NCBI GenBank assembly: GCA_020025035.1
Contig: JAHHSU010000006.1
Location: 1-33,943, forward strand
Length of the DNA stretch: 33,943 bases
From: Thomasclavelia sp.
Lineage (GTDB): Bacteria; Bacillota_I; Bacilli_A; Erysipelotrichales; Coprobacillaceae
Reading direction: 5' to 3'
Shown: positions 7,932-15,796 of the stretch, piece by piece
Layout: every line of letters begins with the position of its first letter
Position numbering within the stretch: the stretch's first letter is position 1
Position numbers and translations under genes: made by a program
The notes under the pieces: model-generated
Seen by the model: only the letters and a program-made list of their open reading frames with translations
The model's database searches: none
Told to the model about the DNA's origin: nothing

Positions 7932-9377
7932 ATGAGTCTACAATATATTGGACTTGAACAAATTAATGGACCATTGGTTGTTTTAGATCATGTACAAAAT
8001 GCTTCATATGATGAAATGGTAGAAATAAAATTATCTGATGGTTCAACACGTTCAGGAAGAATTGTGCAAATTGAGGGTGAAAAAGTTATTGTCCAAGTAT
8101 TTGAAGGAACAAGTAATCTATCATTGTCTAATACTAAAACAAGATTATTAGGACATCCTATGCATATGCCTTTGTCTAAAGAAATACTTGGAAGAGTATT
8201 TAATGGAGCGGGAAAACCAATTGATGGTTTAGGTGAAATATATGCTAGTAAAACAATGGATATAAATGGATTACCTTTAAATCCTGTTTCTCGTGTATAT
8301 CCACGTAATTATATTAATACAGGAATATCATCTATCGATTGTTTAGCTACGTTGATTAGAGGACAAAAGCTACCAATTTTTTCTGGATCTGGGTTACCAC
8401 ACAATCAATTAGCAGTACAAATTGTAAAACAGGCAAAAGTTGCTGATGACAATGGACAAGGATTTGGTGTTGTTTTTGCAGCAATGGGGGTAACAAACGA
8501 TGTTGCTAATTATTTTAAACGTTCGTTTGAAGAAGCTGGTGTAATGGATAGAGTTGTGATGTTTTTAAATTTGTCCAACGATCCAATTATTGAACGTATT
8601 TTAACACCTAGATGTGCACTTACAGTAGCTGAATATCTTGCATATGAGCATAATATGCATATATTAGTTATTTATACAGATGTTACGTCTTATTGTGAGG
8701 CATTACGTGAGTTTTCCTCAAGTAAAGGTGAGATACCAGGACGTAAAGGATATCCAGGATATTTATACTCAGATTTAGCTTCATTATATGAACGTGCAGG
8801 AATTATAAAGGATGCATCTGGTTCAGTTACTCAAATTCCAATTTTAACTATGCCAAATAATGACATTACACATCCTGTACCTGACTTAACTGGGTATATT
8901 ACAGAAGGACAAATTACATTAGATGCACAATTAAACGCAATGGGGATTTATCCACCTGTTGGTATTTTACCTTCTCTTAGTCGTTTAATGAAAGATGGAA
9001 TTGGTGAAGGCTATACAAGAAAGGATCATAGTGCAGTTTCTAATCAGTTATTTGCATGTTATGCTCACGTACAAGATGTATATTCATTGACTTCTGTTAT
9101 AGGAGAAGATGAATTATCACCAATTGATAAAAAATATATGCAGTTTGGAAGATTGTTTGAGGAACATTTCATTAATCAAGGGTTTAATGTAAATAGAACG
9201 ATTGAAGAGACACTTGATTTAGGTTGGAGTTTACTTTCTGTTTTACCTAAAAATGAATTAGATCGAATTGATGACGATATTGTTAATGAATATTATGATC
9301 ATGAAAAAGCAGTTATCAAATTTTCATTAAATGAAGAAAATTTGATTAACGAATTAAAACAAGGAATAGAGGAATAA
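7932..9377 (+). CDS. ntpB: V/A-type ATPase subunit B
   Basis: 481 residues, the non-catalytic partner of subunit A in the A3B3 head. It has the N-terminal barrel (IGLEQINGPLVVLDHV), LGRVFNGAGKPIDG, PIFSGSGLPHNQLA in place of a functional Walker A (as expected for B), VVFAAMGVTND, the SLYERAG element and TMPNNDITHPVPDLTGYITEGQI, all strongly conserved in the family. It starts at ATG behind AAAGGAGGAA at 7916-7925. Its stop is followed by the subunit D start at 9380, with only two bases between, which implies translational coupling. Confidence 0.96.
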   Translation: MSLQYIGLEQINGPLVVLDHVQNASYDEMVEIKLSDGSTRSGRIVQIEGEKVIVQVFEGTSNLSLSNTKTRLLGHPMHMPLSKEILGRVFNGAGKPIDGLGEIYASKTMDINGLPLNPVSRVYPRNYINTGISSIDCLATLIRGQKLPIFSGSGLPHNQLAVQIVKQAKVADDNGQGFGVVFAAMGVTNDVANYFKRSFEEAGVMDRVVMFLNLSNDPIIERILTPRCALTVAEYLAYEHNMHILVIYTDVTSYCEALREFSSSKGEIPGRKGYPGYLYSDLASLYERAGIIKDASGSVTQIPILTMPNNDITHPVPDLTGYITEGQITLDAQLNAMGIYPPVGILPSLSRLMKDGIGEGYTRKDHSAVSNQLFACYAHVQDVYSLTSVIGEDELSPIDKKYMQFGRLFEEHFINQGFNVNRTIEETLDLGWSLLSVLPKNELDRIDDDIVNEYYDHEKAVIKFSLNEENLINELKQGIEE

Positions 9378-9379
9378 TA

Positions 9380-9997
9380 ATGGCAAAACAAGTTTTTCCT
9401 ACTAAAGGAAATTTAATTGCAACTAAAAAGTCTCTTGAGCTAGCTAATCTTGGTTATGATTTGATGGATAAAAAAAGAAATGTATTAATTAAGGAAATGA
9501 TGTTACTTTTAGATGATGTAAAAATTATACGTAATGATATTACAAAGGAATATGATAAAGCCTATAAGGCGTTACAAGATGCGAATATTTCACTAGGGGT
9601 GATTAGTGATTTAGTTGAAACTGTTCCAATTGATGATGGTTTATCTGTTACTTATAGAAGTATAATGGGAGTCGAACTGCCAACTATAAAGTATGAAAAA
9701 AAACCAATACATGTAGAATATAGTTTTGATCGAGCAAACTCAAAAGTAGATTATGCATATTGTTGCTTTAATCGAGTTAAGGAGTTAACAGTTTTATTAG
9801 CTGAAGTAGAAAATAGTGTATATCGACTTGCAAATGCAATTAGAAAAACACAAAAAAGAGCAAACGCATTAAAGAACATATCTATTCCAGAATTTATACA
9901 AACAACCAAATTTATTAGTGATGCGTTGGAAGAAAAAGAACGTGAAGAATTTATACGTCAAAAAGTAATTAAAACACAAAAGCAAGAATCTGTTTAA
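9380..9997 (+). CDS. ntpD: V/A-type ATPase subunit D (central stalk)
   Basis: 205 residues. The rotor shaft subunit, which is a long antiparallel coiled coil inserted into the A3B3 head. The start (FPTKGNLIATKKSLELANLGYDLMDKKRNVL) and the end (VEVENSVYRLANAIRKTQKRANALKNISIPEF, here split as AEVENSVYR and RANALKNISIP) carry the conserved helices of this family. The length is normal. It is the last gene of the operon; a strong hairpin follows 20 bases downstream. The ribosome binding site (GAGGAATAATA) overlaps the end of the B gene. Confidence 0.94.
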   Translation: MAKQVFPTKGNLIATKKSLELANLGYDLMDKKRNVLIKEMMLLLDDVKIIRNDITKEYDKAYKALQDANISLGVISDLVETVPIDDGLSVTYRSIMGVELPTIKYEKKPIHVEYSFDRANSKVDYAYCCFNRVKELTVLLAEVENSVYRLANAIRKTQKRANALKNISIPEFIQTTKFISDALEEKEREEFIRQKVIKTQKQESV

Positions 9998-10018
9998 TGT
10001 ATTTATTGTTTATTATTC

Positions 10019-10076
10019 AAAGAGCTTATTTAATATAAGTAGTTATATACTTATTATTAAATGAGCTTTTCTTTTT
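10019..10076 (+). terminator. Terminator of the V-ATPase operon
   Basis: A long imperfect inverted repeat: AGAGCTTATTTAATATAAGTA pairs with TACTTATTATTAAATGAGCT (one bulge, one or two mismatches, short loop GTTATA), followed by TTTTCTTTTT. It lies just after the last ATPase gene and before ftsA. Confidence 0.75.
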
Positions 10077-10148
10077 GGTAATTTATTATTTTTGATTCAT
10101 ATTACAATTCACGTTGAATATTTTTAAACGAAAGCTATTGAAAAGGTA

Positions 10149-10177
10149 TTTAAAAACTTTAATAAATATGATATTAT
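10149..10177 (+). promoter_or_regulatory. Weak candidate ftsA promoter
   Basis: TTTAAA at 10149 and TATTAT at 10172 are spaced 17 bases apart, 33 bases before the ftsA start. The -35 is poor; TTGAAA at 10138 is a better hexamer but is badly spaced. A promoter is expected here because a terminator precedes. Confidence 0.25.
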
Positions 10178-10209
10178 AAGGTAGAATTGTATTATAAGGT
10201 GGTGAAAAC

Positions 10210-11472
10210 ATGAGAAGAATTTATGCAAGTATAGATATAGGATCATTTTCTGTTAAATTGTTAGTAGGAGAGATTTTTAATTCAAGTGTACATGTATTGT
10301 ATTCTAATGCTATCCCATCTCATGGAATTAAAAAAGGTTTAATTGTGGATGAAGAAGCTGTTAAAAGTGATATTAATAGTTTGATAAACGATGCAAATCA
10401 ATTATTAGGTTTTATGATTACTAGAGTATTATTAAGTATACCTATAAATCACAGTCGTTTATATTCGTCTACTGGAAGTGTTCAAATTTTATCTGATGAT
10501 CATTCAATTTGTCAAAAAGATATTGCAAAAGCAATTCATAAGGCATGTCAGTTTGAAAAGAAAAAAAATGAAGCAATTATTTCTAGTATCCCAATAAAGT
10601 ATGTGTATAATGATCAAATTAGTAATCAAGTTCCTGTAGGAATACGTGCTAACAAATTAGAGGTCGATGTTTTGACTATCATGACTGTTAAAAAGATATT
10701 ATATCCATATATAAGAGTAATCGAAGGGTGTAATTTAGAAATTATGGATATATGTATTGATGCGTACTGTGAAGCAAAAGAAGTATTAAGTGATTTAGAT
10801 ATGCAAGAAGGTGCAGTTTTAATTGATATAGGTCATCGAAGTACTAAAATTTCTTTTTTCGAGGATGATTATTTAAAATACATTACAACAGTACCAATGG
10901 GTGGTTTTGATTTAACAAAACAAATTAGTAGTAGTTGGCAAATTCCACTACCAAAAGCAGAAACATATAAAATAAAATATGGAAGTTGTAATATTAATTT
11001 AGATGAGCAAGATATTGTACATTCTACTAAACAAGATGGTAAAATTACTCATTATCTAAAAAAAGATTTATCTATGCTATTACATGATGGAGTTGAAGAA
11101 ATCATGCGTAGTGTTAAAGATAAATTAGATGTGTTGGGTGATAAGGAATACCAAATATTTATTATTGGTGGTGGAGCTGAATTAGATGGTATAGATAAGG
11201 TTGCAAGTGATGTTTTACAAACGTATGCCAAAGTGTATCGTCCACAGGTTATGGGGGCTAGAAAGATGTCTTATGTAGGCGCACTTGGGTTGTTATACTA
11301 TCTAATTGAAAGAAGTAAGATATATGGAGAATCAATACCCTCTGTAAAAACAAATGATATTTCAAATACAATGTCATTAAGATTAAAAGGATTAACAAAG
11401 CTAAATGTAAACCAAAATGAAGGAAGAATTAAAAAAATAATTGATCGTTTTGTCGCAGACGATAGTGAATAA
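10210..11472 (+). CDS. ftsA: Cell division protein FtsA
   Basis: 420 residues. Actin-fold ATPase that tethers FtsZ to the membrane and recruits the divisome. The phosphate-1 motif is at the N-terminus (ASIDIGSFSVKLLVGE), the phosphate-2 strand is GAVLIDIGHRSTKISFF near residue 205, and the adenosine motif is FIIGGGAELDGID near residue 320. The 1C/2 domain insertions are normal. The C-terminus (RIKKIIDRFV) is the short amphipathic membrane-targeting helix expected in FtsA. The ribosome binding site AAGGTGGTGA sits directly before the ATG. ftsZ follows 14 bases later, the conserved Firmicute pair. Confidence 0.95.
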   Translation: MRRIYASIDIGSFSVKLLVGEIFNSSVHVLYSNAIPSHGIKKGLIVDEEAVKSDINSLINDANQLLGFMITRVLLSIPINHSRLYSSTGSVQILSDDHSICQKDIAKAIHKACQFEKKKNEAIISSIPIKYVYNDQISNQVPVGIRANKLEVDVLTIMTVKKILYPYIRVIEGCNLEIMDICIDAYCEAKEVLSDLDMQEGAVLIDIGHRSTKISFFEDDYLKYITTVPMGGFDLTKQISSSWQIPLPKAETYKIKYGSCNINLDEQDIVHSTKQDGKITHYLKKDLSMLLHDGVEEIMRSVKDKLDVLGDKEYQIFIIGGGAELDGIDKVASDVLQTYAKVYRPQVMGARKMSYVGALGLLYYLIERSKIYGESIPSVKTNDISNTMSLRLKGLTKLNVNQNEGRIKKIIDRFVADDSE

Positions 11473-11486
11473 ATGGAGGAAAATTT

Positions 11487-12593
11487 ATGGATGTAAATAA
11501 CAGGGAAACAGTTGCAAAAATTAAGGTAATAGGAGTTGGTGGCGGAGGTTGTAATGCCGTTAATCGAATGGTAGGAGATGGTGTTCAAGGTGTTGAATTC
11601 TATGTAGCCAATACTGATGCACAGATTTTAAATGATATTAATGTTGAAAATCAAATTATATTAGGAAAAGAATTAACATTAGGATTAGGTGCTGGAGGTA
11701 ATCCTGAAATTGGGAGAAAAGCTGCTCAAGAATCTGAAAATGAAATTAAAGCTGCATTAGAAGGTGCAAATATGATTTTCGTTGCTGCAGGAATGGGTGG
11801 TGGTACTGGAACAGGTGCTGCTCCAGTTATTGCTAAAATAGCAAAAGAGTTAGGTGCATTAACTGTTGGTGTTGTTACAAAGCCATTTAGTTTTGAAGGA
11901 CCTAAACGTTCAAGTCAAGCATTACAAGGAATCGAAGAGTTTTCTGAAAATGTAGATTCTATTATTATTGTATCAAATGATAGATTATTAGAAATTATAG
12001 GGAATAAACCTCTTAAAGAATCGTTTAGAGAAGCAGATAACGTTTTACGTCAAGGTGTACAAACAATTACAGATTTAATTGCAATTCCTGCATTGATTAA
12101 TCTAGATTTTGCTGATATTAAATCAGTTATGTCAGAAAAAGGGAAAGCATTAATTGGAATTGGTATGGCAAATGGAGAAAATAAGGCTGTAGAAGCTGCA
12201 CAAAGTGCAATTTCGTCACCTTTATTAGAAGTATCTATTGAAGGAGCTAAGGATGCAATTATTAATGTTACTGGTGGAGAAAGTTTGTCATTGTATGATG
12301 CTAATAGTGCAGTAGAAGTTATTCGTGATGCAGTAGGAAATGATTTAAATACAATATTTGGAGCTGCAATCAACGAATCATTAGATGACAATGTGATTGT
12401 TACAGTAATTGCTACAGGATTTGAAGAAGAAACTGATAATTCAATGCCAAGCTTTAGTATGAAATCAGGTGTTAGAACAACATCTCCTAGATTTGAATCA
12501 ACTGTACCTGTATCAGGAAGACGTGTTAATGAAATCGAAGAAGAAGATGATGAAGATGACGAATATTCTGTATTTTTACAATCAAGAAGATAA
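11487..12593 (+). CDS. ftsZ: Cell division protein FtsZ
   Basis: 368 residues. Tubulin-like GTPase that forms the Z ring. The N-terminal IKVIGVGGGGCNAVNRM is the nucleotide-binding start, the tubulin signature GGGTGTGAA is at 104-112, and the T7 synergy loop NLDFADIKSVM is present. The globular domain ends near residue 315. The linker is short, and the extreme C-terminus (EEEDDEDDEYSVFLQSRR) is a divergent form of the FtsA/SepF-binding peptide (commonly I-P-x-F-L-R), keeping only the FL and the basic end. It starts at ATG behind ATGGAGGAAA. A strong terminator lies 14 bases after the stop. Confidence 0.97.
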   Translation: MDVNNRETVAKIKVIGVGGGGCNAVNRMVGDGVQGVEFYVANTDAQILNDINVENQIILGKELTLGLGAGGNPEIGRKAAQESENEIKAALEGANMIFVAAGMGGGTGTGAAPVIAKIAKELGALTVGVVTKPFSFEGPKRSSQALQGIEEFSENVDSIIIVSNDRLLEIIGNKPLKESFREADNVLRQGVQTITDLIAIPALINLDFADIKSVMSEKGKALIGIGMANGENKAVEAAQSAISSPLLEVSIEGAKDAIINVTGGESLSLYDANSAVEVIRDAVGNDLNTIFGAAINESLDDNVIVTVIATGFEEETDNSMPSFSMKSGVRTTSPRFESTVPVSGRRVNEIEEEDDEDDEYSVFLQSRR

Positions 12594-12606
12594 TATTTAT
12601 TGATAT

Positions 12607-12640
12607 AAAAAGTGTGATTTTTTATCACACTTTTTATTTT
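12607..12640 (+). terminator. Rho-independent terminator after ftsZ
   Basis: Perfect 12-base-pair stem AAAAAGTGTGAT / ATCACACTTTTT with a five-T loop, followed by a further T-rich tract. It separates division genes from the sporulation operon. Confidence 0.88.
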
Positions 12641-12655
12641 ATTCGATATAAGTAA

Positions 12656-12662
12656 AACGACA
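12656..12662 (-). promoter_or_regulatory. Possible Spo0A box upstream of spoIIGA
   Basis: AACGACA (reverse complement TGTCGTT) matches the 0A box TGTCGAA at six of seven positions. A TATCAT -10-like hexamer follows at 12670-12675, with no good -35, which is the layout expected of a Spo0A-activated sigma-A promoter. In Bacillus subtilis the spoIIG operon is switched on this way. One short site is weak evidence. Confidence 0.27.
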
Positions 12663-12707
12663 CTTTTTTTATCATGGATAAGTTAAGATTGGTATTGAGG
12701 TGAGGCA

Positions 12708-13442
12708 ATGGAAATATATATTGAAATAGTAATAGTAGAACAATTTATTTTACATTTATTATGTTATATTTCTTCAACAATTTTAGTGAATAAATTTCTT
12801 TCGCTTAAGAAAATGATATTCCATACCTTATTAATGATTTTAATTTCTTTCAATTTGTATTTTAAATTTCCTGATTTAGTAGTCTTTCTATATATTTTTA
12901 TTGTCCACCTATTCTTATTTAATGATTATTTTATTTATTTTTTTCTAAGTTATATGATATCCTATTTTGTATTTGTATTTACGTTAATGTATTTTGATCA
13001 AACTGGTTTTTTTAAATATGGCGTATATGCTGCTACTAATATTGAACTATCAGATTTTATTTTTTTAGTCATTGTATTTCTGTGTTATTGTATTCATAGT
13101 GTATTTTTAAAAAGATCATTAACATTAAAAGAGTTAAAGTACCAATTACAGTTTGAGTACGAAAAGCAACATTACCATTTGACTATGTATATGGATACAG
13201 GAAATAGTGCATCGTATCAAGGTAAACCAATTATTTTTATTAAAAAGGAGTGTTTTAATCCAACACCAAAGTATCATATACAGGTATGTTCGATTAATGG
13301 TTTTAGTGACGTTCCACTTGTATATTTAAAAAAGTTATTGATTAATGATGAGATTTATTATGATGTATATGTTGGCATTTTAAATGATTTAAAACATAAT
13401 GATGATGGATTACTTAATGTTGCATTAATATATAAGGGGTGA
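12708..13442 (+). CDS. spoIIGA: SpoIIGA, sporulation pro-sigma-E processing aspartic protease
   Basis: 244 residues. Membrane-bound protease that activates the mother-cell factor sigma E after asymmetric division. The first 135 residues hold five hydrophobic helices; the soluble half carries the aspartic protease motif DTGN at 163-166 in YMDTGNSASYQGKP. It is shorter than the roughly 300-residue Bacillus protein, mainly in the C-terminal domain, but keeps the catalytic motif. Its gene lies immediately before sigE, its substrate, with coupled stop and start. It starts at ATG behind GAGGTGAG at 12697-12704. Recognition rests on the motif, topology and the diagnostic neighbour. Confidence 0.88.
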   Translation: MEIYIEIVIVEQFILHLLCYISSTILVNKFLSLKKMIFHTLLMILISFNLYFKFPDLVVFLYIFIVHLFLFNDYFIYFFLSYMISYFVFVFTLMYFDQTGFFKYGVYAATNIELSDFIFLVIVFLCYCIHSVFLKRSLTLKELKYQLQFEYEKQHYHLTMYMDTGNSASYQGKPIIFIKKECFNPTPKYHIQVCSINGFSDVPLVYLKKLLINDEIYYDVYVGILNDLKHNDDGLLNVALIYKG

Positions 13443-13447
13443 TAAAT

Positions 13448-14149
13448 ATGAATATATTACATTTAATTATGAGATTCTTTAAAAATGATACATTGTATTA
13501 TATTGGCAGAAATGATGTTTTACCATCTCCATTAAGTGCAAAAGAAGAAAAAGAAATGCTTGAAGAATTAGCATTAGGATCATATATAGCAAGAGATAAG
13601 TTAATTGAACATAATTTAAGATTAGTAGTCTATGTAGCAAAAAAATATGATGCAAGTGTAAATGGAAATATTGAAGATTTGATTAGTATTGGAACAATAG
13701 GACTAATAAAGGCTGTTAATACGTTTAAAATGGATAAAAATATAAAATTAGCTACTTATGCATCTAGATGCATTGAAAACGAAATTTTAATGTTTTTAAG
13801 AAAAAATAATAAAGTTAGGTATGAAATTTCTTTGGATGAACCATTAAATGTAGATTATGATGGTAATGAGCTATTATTGTCAGATATTATAGGGACAGAT
13901 GATAATATTGTAAACAAAGAAATTGAAGGGAATGAACAAAAAGAACAATTGTTTTTAGCATTAAACGAGCTAAATGATAGAGAAAGAAAAATATTATTAA
14001 TGAGATATGGTTTAACTGGAAAAAACGAACTAACTCAAAAAGACGTTGCAAATATACTAGGTATATCTCAATCCTATATATCAAGATTAGAAAAAAAGGT
14101 AATAAAAAAATTAAGAAATAAATTAAATAAAACACCTGTTGAAAGTTAG
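13448..14149 (+). CDS. sigE: RNA polymerase sporulation sigma factor SigE
   Basis: 233 residues from the preferred ATG (an in-frame GTG at 13439 overlaps the spoIIGA stop but would place the ribosome binding site AAGGGGTGAT inside the gene). The sequence follows Bacillus sigma E closely: LYYIGRNDVLPSPLS at the processing site, LIEHNLRLVVYVAKKY, EDLISIGTIGLIKAVNTF, LATYASRCIENEILM, SLDEPLN, and the region 4 HTH DVANILGISQSYISRLEKK. The pro-sequence before the Tyr-Tyr-Ile cleavage region is only about 17 residues, shorter than in Bacillus. It controls early mother-cell genes in sporulation. Confidence 0.96.
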   Translation: MNILHLIMRFFKNDTLYYIGRNDVLPSPLSAKEEKEMLEELALGSYIARDKLIEHNLRLVVYVAKKYDASVNGNIEDLISIGTIGLIKAVNTFKMDKNIKLATYASRCIENEILMFLRKNNKVRYEISLDEPLNVDYDGNELLLSDIIGTDDNIVNKEIEGNEQKEQLFLALNELNDRERKILLMRYGLTGKNELTQKDVANILGISQSYISRLEKKVIKKLRNKLNKTPVES

Positions 14150-14185
14150 AAATTTCAATTACGAAATTTCTATTTTTATTTTGTT
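14148..14185 (+). terminator. Hairpin after sigE
   Basis: Perfect nine-base stem AGAAATTTC / GAAATTTCT with loop AATTAC, overlapping the sigE stop and followed by a T-rich stretch (TATTTTTATTTTG). It fits a weak terminator or attenuator that separates sigE from the forespore-specific sigG. Confidence 0.6.
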
Positions 14186-14238
14186 TAAACGACATATTTA
14201 TGGTTAAAACTACTTTTGAAAACAAAAGGAGCGATAAT

Positions 14239-15018
14239 GTGTCGAAATACAAAGTAGATATATCTAGATTAGATACAAGTTGTTTAAAGGTATTAAAAAG
14301 TAGTGAAATGAAAAAATTGTTAGAAAAGTATCGTGAAACTCACGATGAAAGTATTAAAGAAGAAATGGTATTAGGGAATCTTAAGTTAGTATTAAGTATT
14401 GTTTCAAGGTATTCAAAAAGAACTGATAACATGGATGATTTATTTCAAATTGGTGTGGTAGGATTAATTAAAGCAATTGATAATTTCAATTTAGAAGTTA
14501 ATGTTCAATTTTCTACATATGCAGTACCATTAATTATAGGTGAAATTAAACGGTATTTAAGAGACAGTTCTTTAGTAAAAATATCTAGAACAGTTCGTGA
14601 TAATGCATATTTAGTAATGAATAAAAAAGAAGAATACATTAACCAATATAATGAGTCACCTACTTTAACTAAAATTGCAGAAATTACTGGTCTTTCAATT
14701 AAAGAGATTAATGAGGCAATGAATTCTACATTATGTGTTCAATCTATATTTGAACAACCTAAAAGTGTAGATGGTAATAAGATTAATTTAGAAGATCAAC
14801 TATTTGATAAAAATATGGATATGTCTTTAGTTTTAGATAAAGTTGCCTTAAATGATGCATTAAATCAGTTAGATGAGAAAGAAAAGTGGATTATTAATCA
14901 AAGATATTATCAAGATTGTACACAAAGTGAGATTGCAAAAACATTAAATGTTAGTCAGGCGCAGATTTCTAGAATAGAAAAGAATATTATATTTCGTTTA
15001 CGTGAATTAATGTCCTAA
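14239..15018 (+). CDS. sigG: RNA polymerase sporulation sigma factor SigG
   Basis: 259 residues, the length of Bacillus sigma G (260). It is the late forespore sigma factor. The start VSKYKVDISRLDTSCLKVL matches the sigma G N-terminus (x-x-KVEI-x-x-VDTS-x-LPVL), followed by NLKLVLSIVSRYSKR, DDLFQIGVVGLIKAIDNF, FSTYAVPLIIGEIKRYLRD and the region 4 HTH EIAKTLNVSQAQISRIEKN. I chose GTG 14239 because AAAGGAGCGATA lies just before it and the homology starts there; an ATG at 14200 has no ribosome binding site. I could not identify a convincing sigma F/G promoter in the 50 bases upstream. Confidence 0.95.
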   Translation: MSKYKVDISRLDTSCLKVLKSSEMKKLLEKYRETHDESIKEEMVLGNLKLVLSIVSRYSKRTDNMDDLFQIGVVGLIKAIDNFNLEVNVQFSTYAVPLIIGEIKRYLRDSSLVKISRTVRDNAYLVMNKKEEYINQYNESPTLTKIAEITGLSIKEINEAMNSTLCVQSIFEQPKSVDGNKINLEDQLFDKNMDMSLVLDKVALNDALNQLDEKEKWIINQRYYQDCTQSEIAKTLNVSQAQISRIEKNIIFRLRELMS

Positions 15019-15029
15019 ATGATGTCATT

Positions 15030-15055
15030 ATATAATATATTATCATATATTATAT
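15030..15055. repeat. AT-only perfect inverted repeat between sigG and the ylmC-like gene
   Basis: ATATAATATAT and ATATATTATAT form a perfect 11-base inverted repeat around TATC, directly before the ribosome binding site AGGGGGAT. It contains no stem G or C, so it is weak as a terminator. It may be a promoter region or a simple AT-rich accident. Confidence 0.35.
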
Positions 15056-15068
15056 TAGGGGGATTAAC

Positions 15069-15308
15069 ATGAGATTATTAGAACTTCAGTCTAAAGATGT
15101 AATTAGTGTAAATGATGGTAGTCGAATTGGTTATATATGTGATATTGAGATAGATGTTGCCTGTGCATCTATTTGTGCAATTGTAGTAGAAAAGAATAGT
15201 ATTTTTAATTATTTTCGTTTTTGTAAAGAACCAAAAGAAGTAGTGATACCTATTGATCATGTTGTTTCTATTGGAAAAGATGTTATATTAGTAAATGTAT
15301 GTATGTAA
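15069..15308 (+). CDS. ylmC: YlmC/YmxH family PRC-barrel sporulation protein
   Basis: 79 residues with a PRC-barrel-like fold: MRLLELQSKDVISVNDGSRIG near the start, then the DIEIDV strand, IVEK and CKEPKEVVIPIDHVVSIGKDVILV at the end. Members of this family (YlmC/YmxH) are small proteins found in spore-forming Firmicutes and often lie just downstream of sigG, as here. Their biochemical role is not known. It starts at ATG behind TAGGGGGAT. A convergent terminator follows, so this ends the plus-strand sporulation block. Confidence 0.85.
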   Translation: MRLLELQSKDVISVNDGSRIGYICDIEIDVACASICAIVVEKNSIFNYFRFCKEPKEVVIPIDHVVSIGKDVILVNVCM

Positions 15309-15345
15309 AAATCGTGAAATTCTTAAAAGAAAATCACGATTTTTT
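15307..15345. terminator. Bidirectional terminator between the ylmC-like gene and PTS IIA
   Basis: Perfect stem AAAAATCGTGA / TCACGATTTTT around a 16-base loop. T-runs flank both sides, and it lies between two convergent genes, three bases from the IIA stop codon, so it can serve both strands. Confidence 0.85.
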
Positions 15346-15347
15346 GG

Positions 15348-15779
15348 TTAAATTCCTTCATCTGATTCATAATGATTTGGCTGAATAAATTCGTATTTTA
15401 CTACCTGGTCTTTTCCAGTATTTAAAGCAGTATTTGTTAATGCTTCTAAATCAAATCCTGGAATTTTTCTAGCCATTGTAACTTCAATAAGCATTGGAAG
15501 GTTTGTTCCAGAAACTACATTAACATTTCCTTTAGGATAACCAATTTCTACTGCTGTTTTAAATGGAGATCCTCCAGGTATATCAGTAAGTATTAGGATT
15601 CCTGAACAATCATTTAATTTTTCAATAGCATCAGTTAAAGCATTTTTTAAGTCATCAACACTATATTCTTGAACAAAATCTACGTACTGATAATTGTTTT
15701 GATTTCCTGCTATAAGTTCTAATGAAGAAGTTAAACCAGAACCAAATTTTCCATGCCCTGTAACTAATATTCCTATCAT
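15348..15779 (-). CDS. PTS system mannose-family EIIA component (Aga-type locus)
   Basis: 143 residues. Cytoplasmic phosphocarrier that takes phosphate from HPr and gives it to IIB. The active-site His9 lies in ILVTGHGKFGSG, and the LTDIPGGSPFKTA strand and NLPMLIE motif are typical of the mannose/sorbose IIA fold. It starts at ATG behind ATAGGAGGAAA. It is the last gene of the minus-strand locus, 17 bases after an unrelated membrane-anchored protein gene and separated from IIB-IIC-IID by a hairpin. The partner is presumably the Aga-like permease upstream; the second permease carries its own fused IIA. Confidence 0.93.
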   Translation of the reverse strand: MIGILVTGHGKFGSGLTSSLELIAGNQNNYQYVDFVQEYSVDDLKNALTDAIEKLNDCSGILILTDIPGGSPFKTAVEIGYPKGNVNVVSGTNLPMLIEVTMARKIPGFDLEALTNTALNTGKDQVVKYEFIQPNHYESDEGI

Positions 15780-15796
15780 ATTTTTCCTCCTATAAA

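Noticed and set aside
11298..12628. Open frames on the minus strand across ftsA/ftsZ
   Set aside because: They are antisense to strongly conserved genes, have Ser/Ile-rich composition typical of mirrored coding, and no ribosome binding sites.
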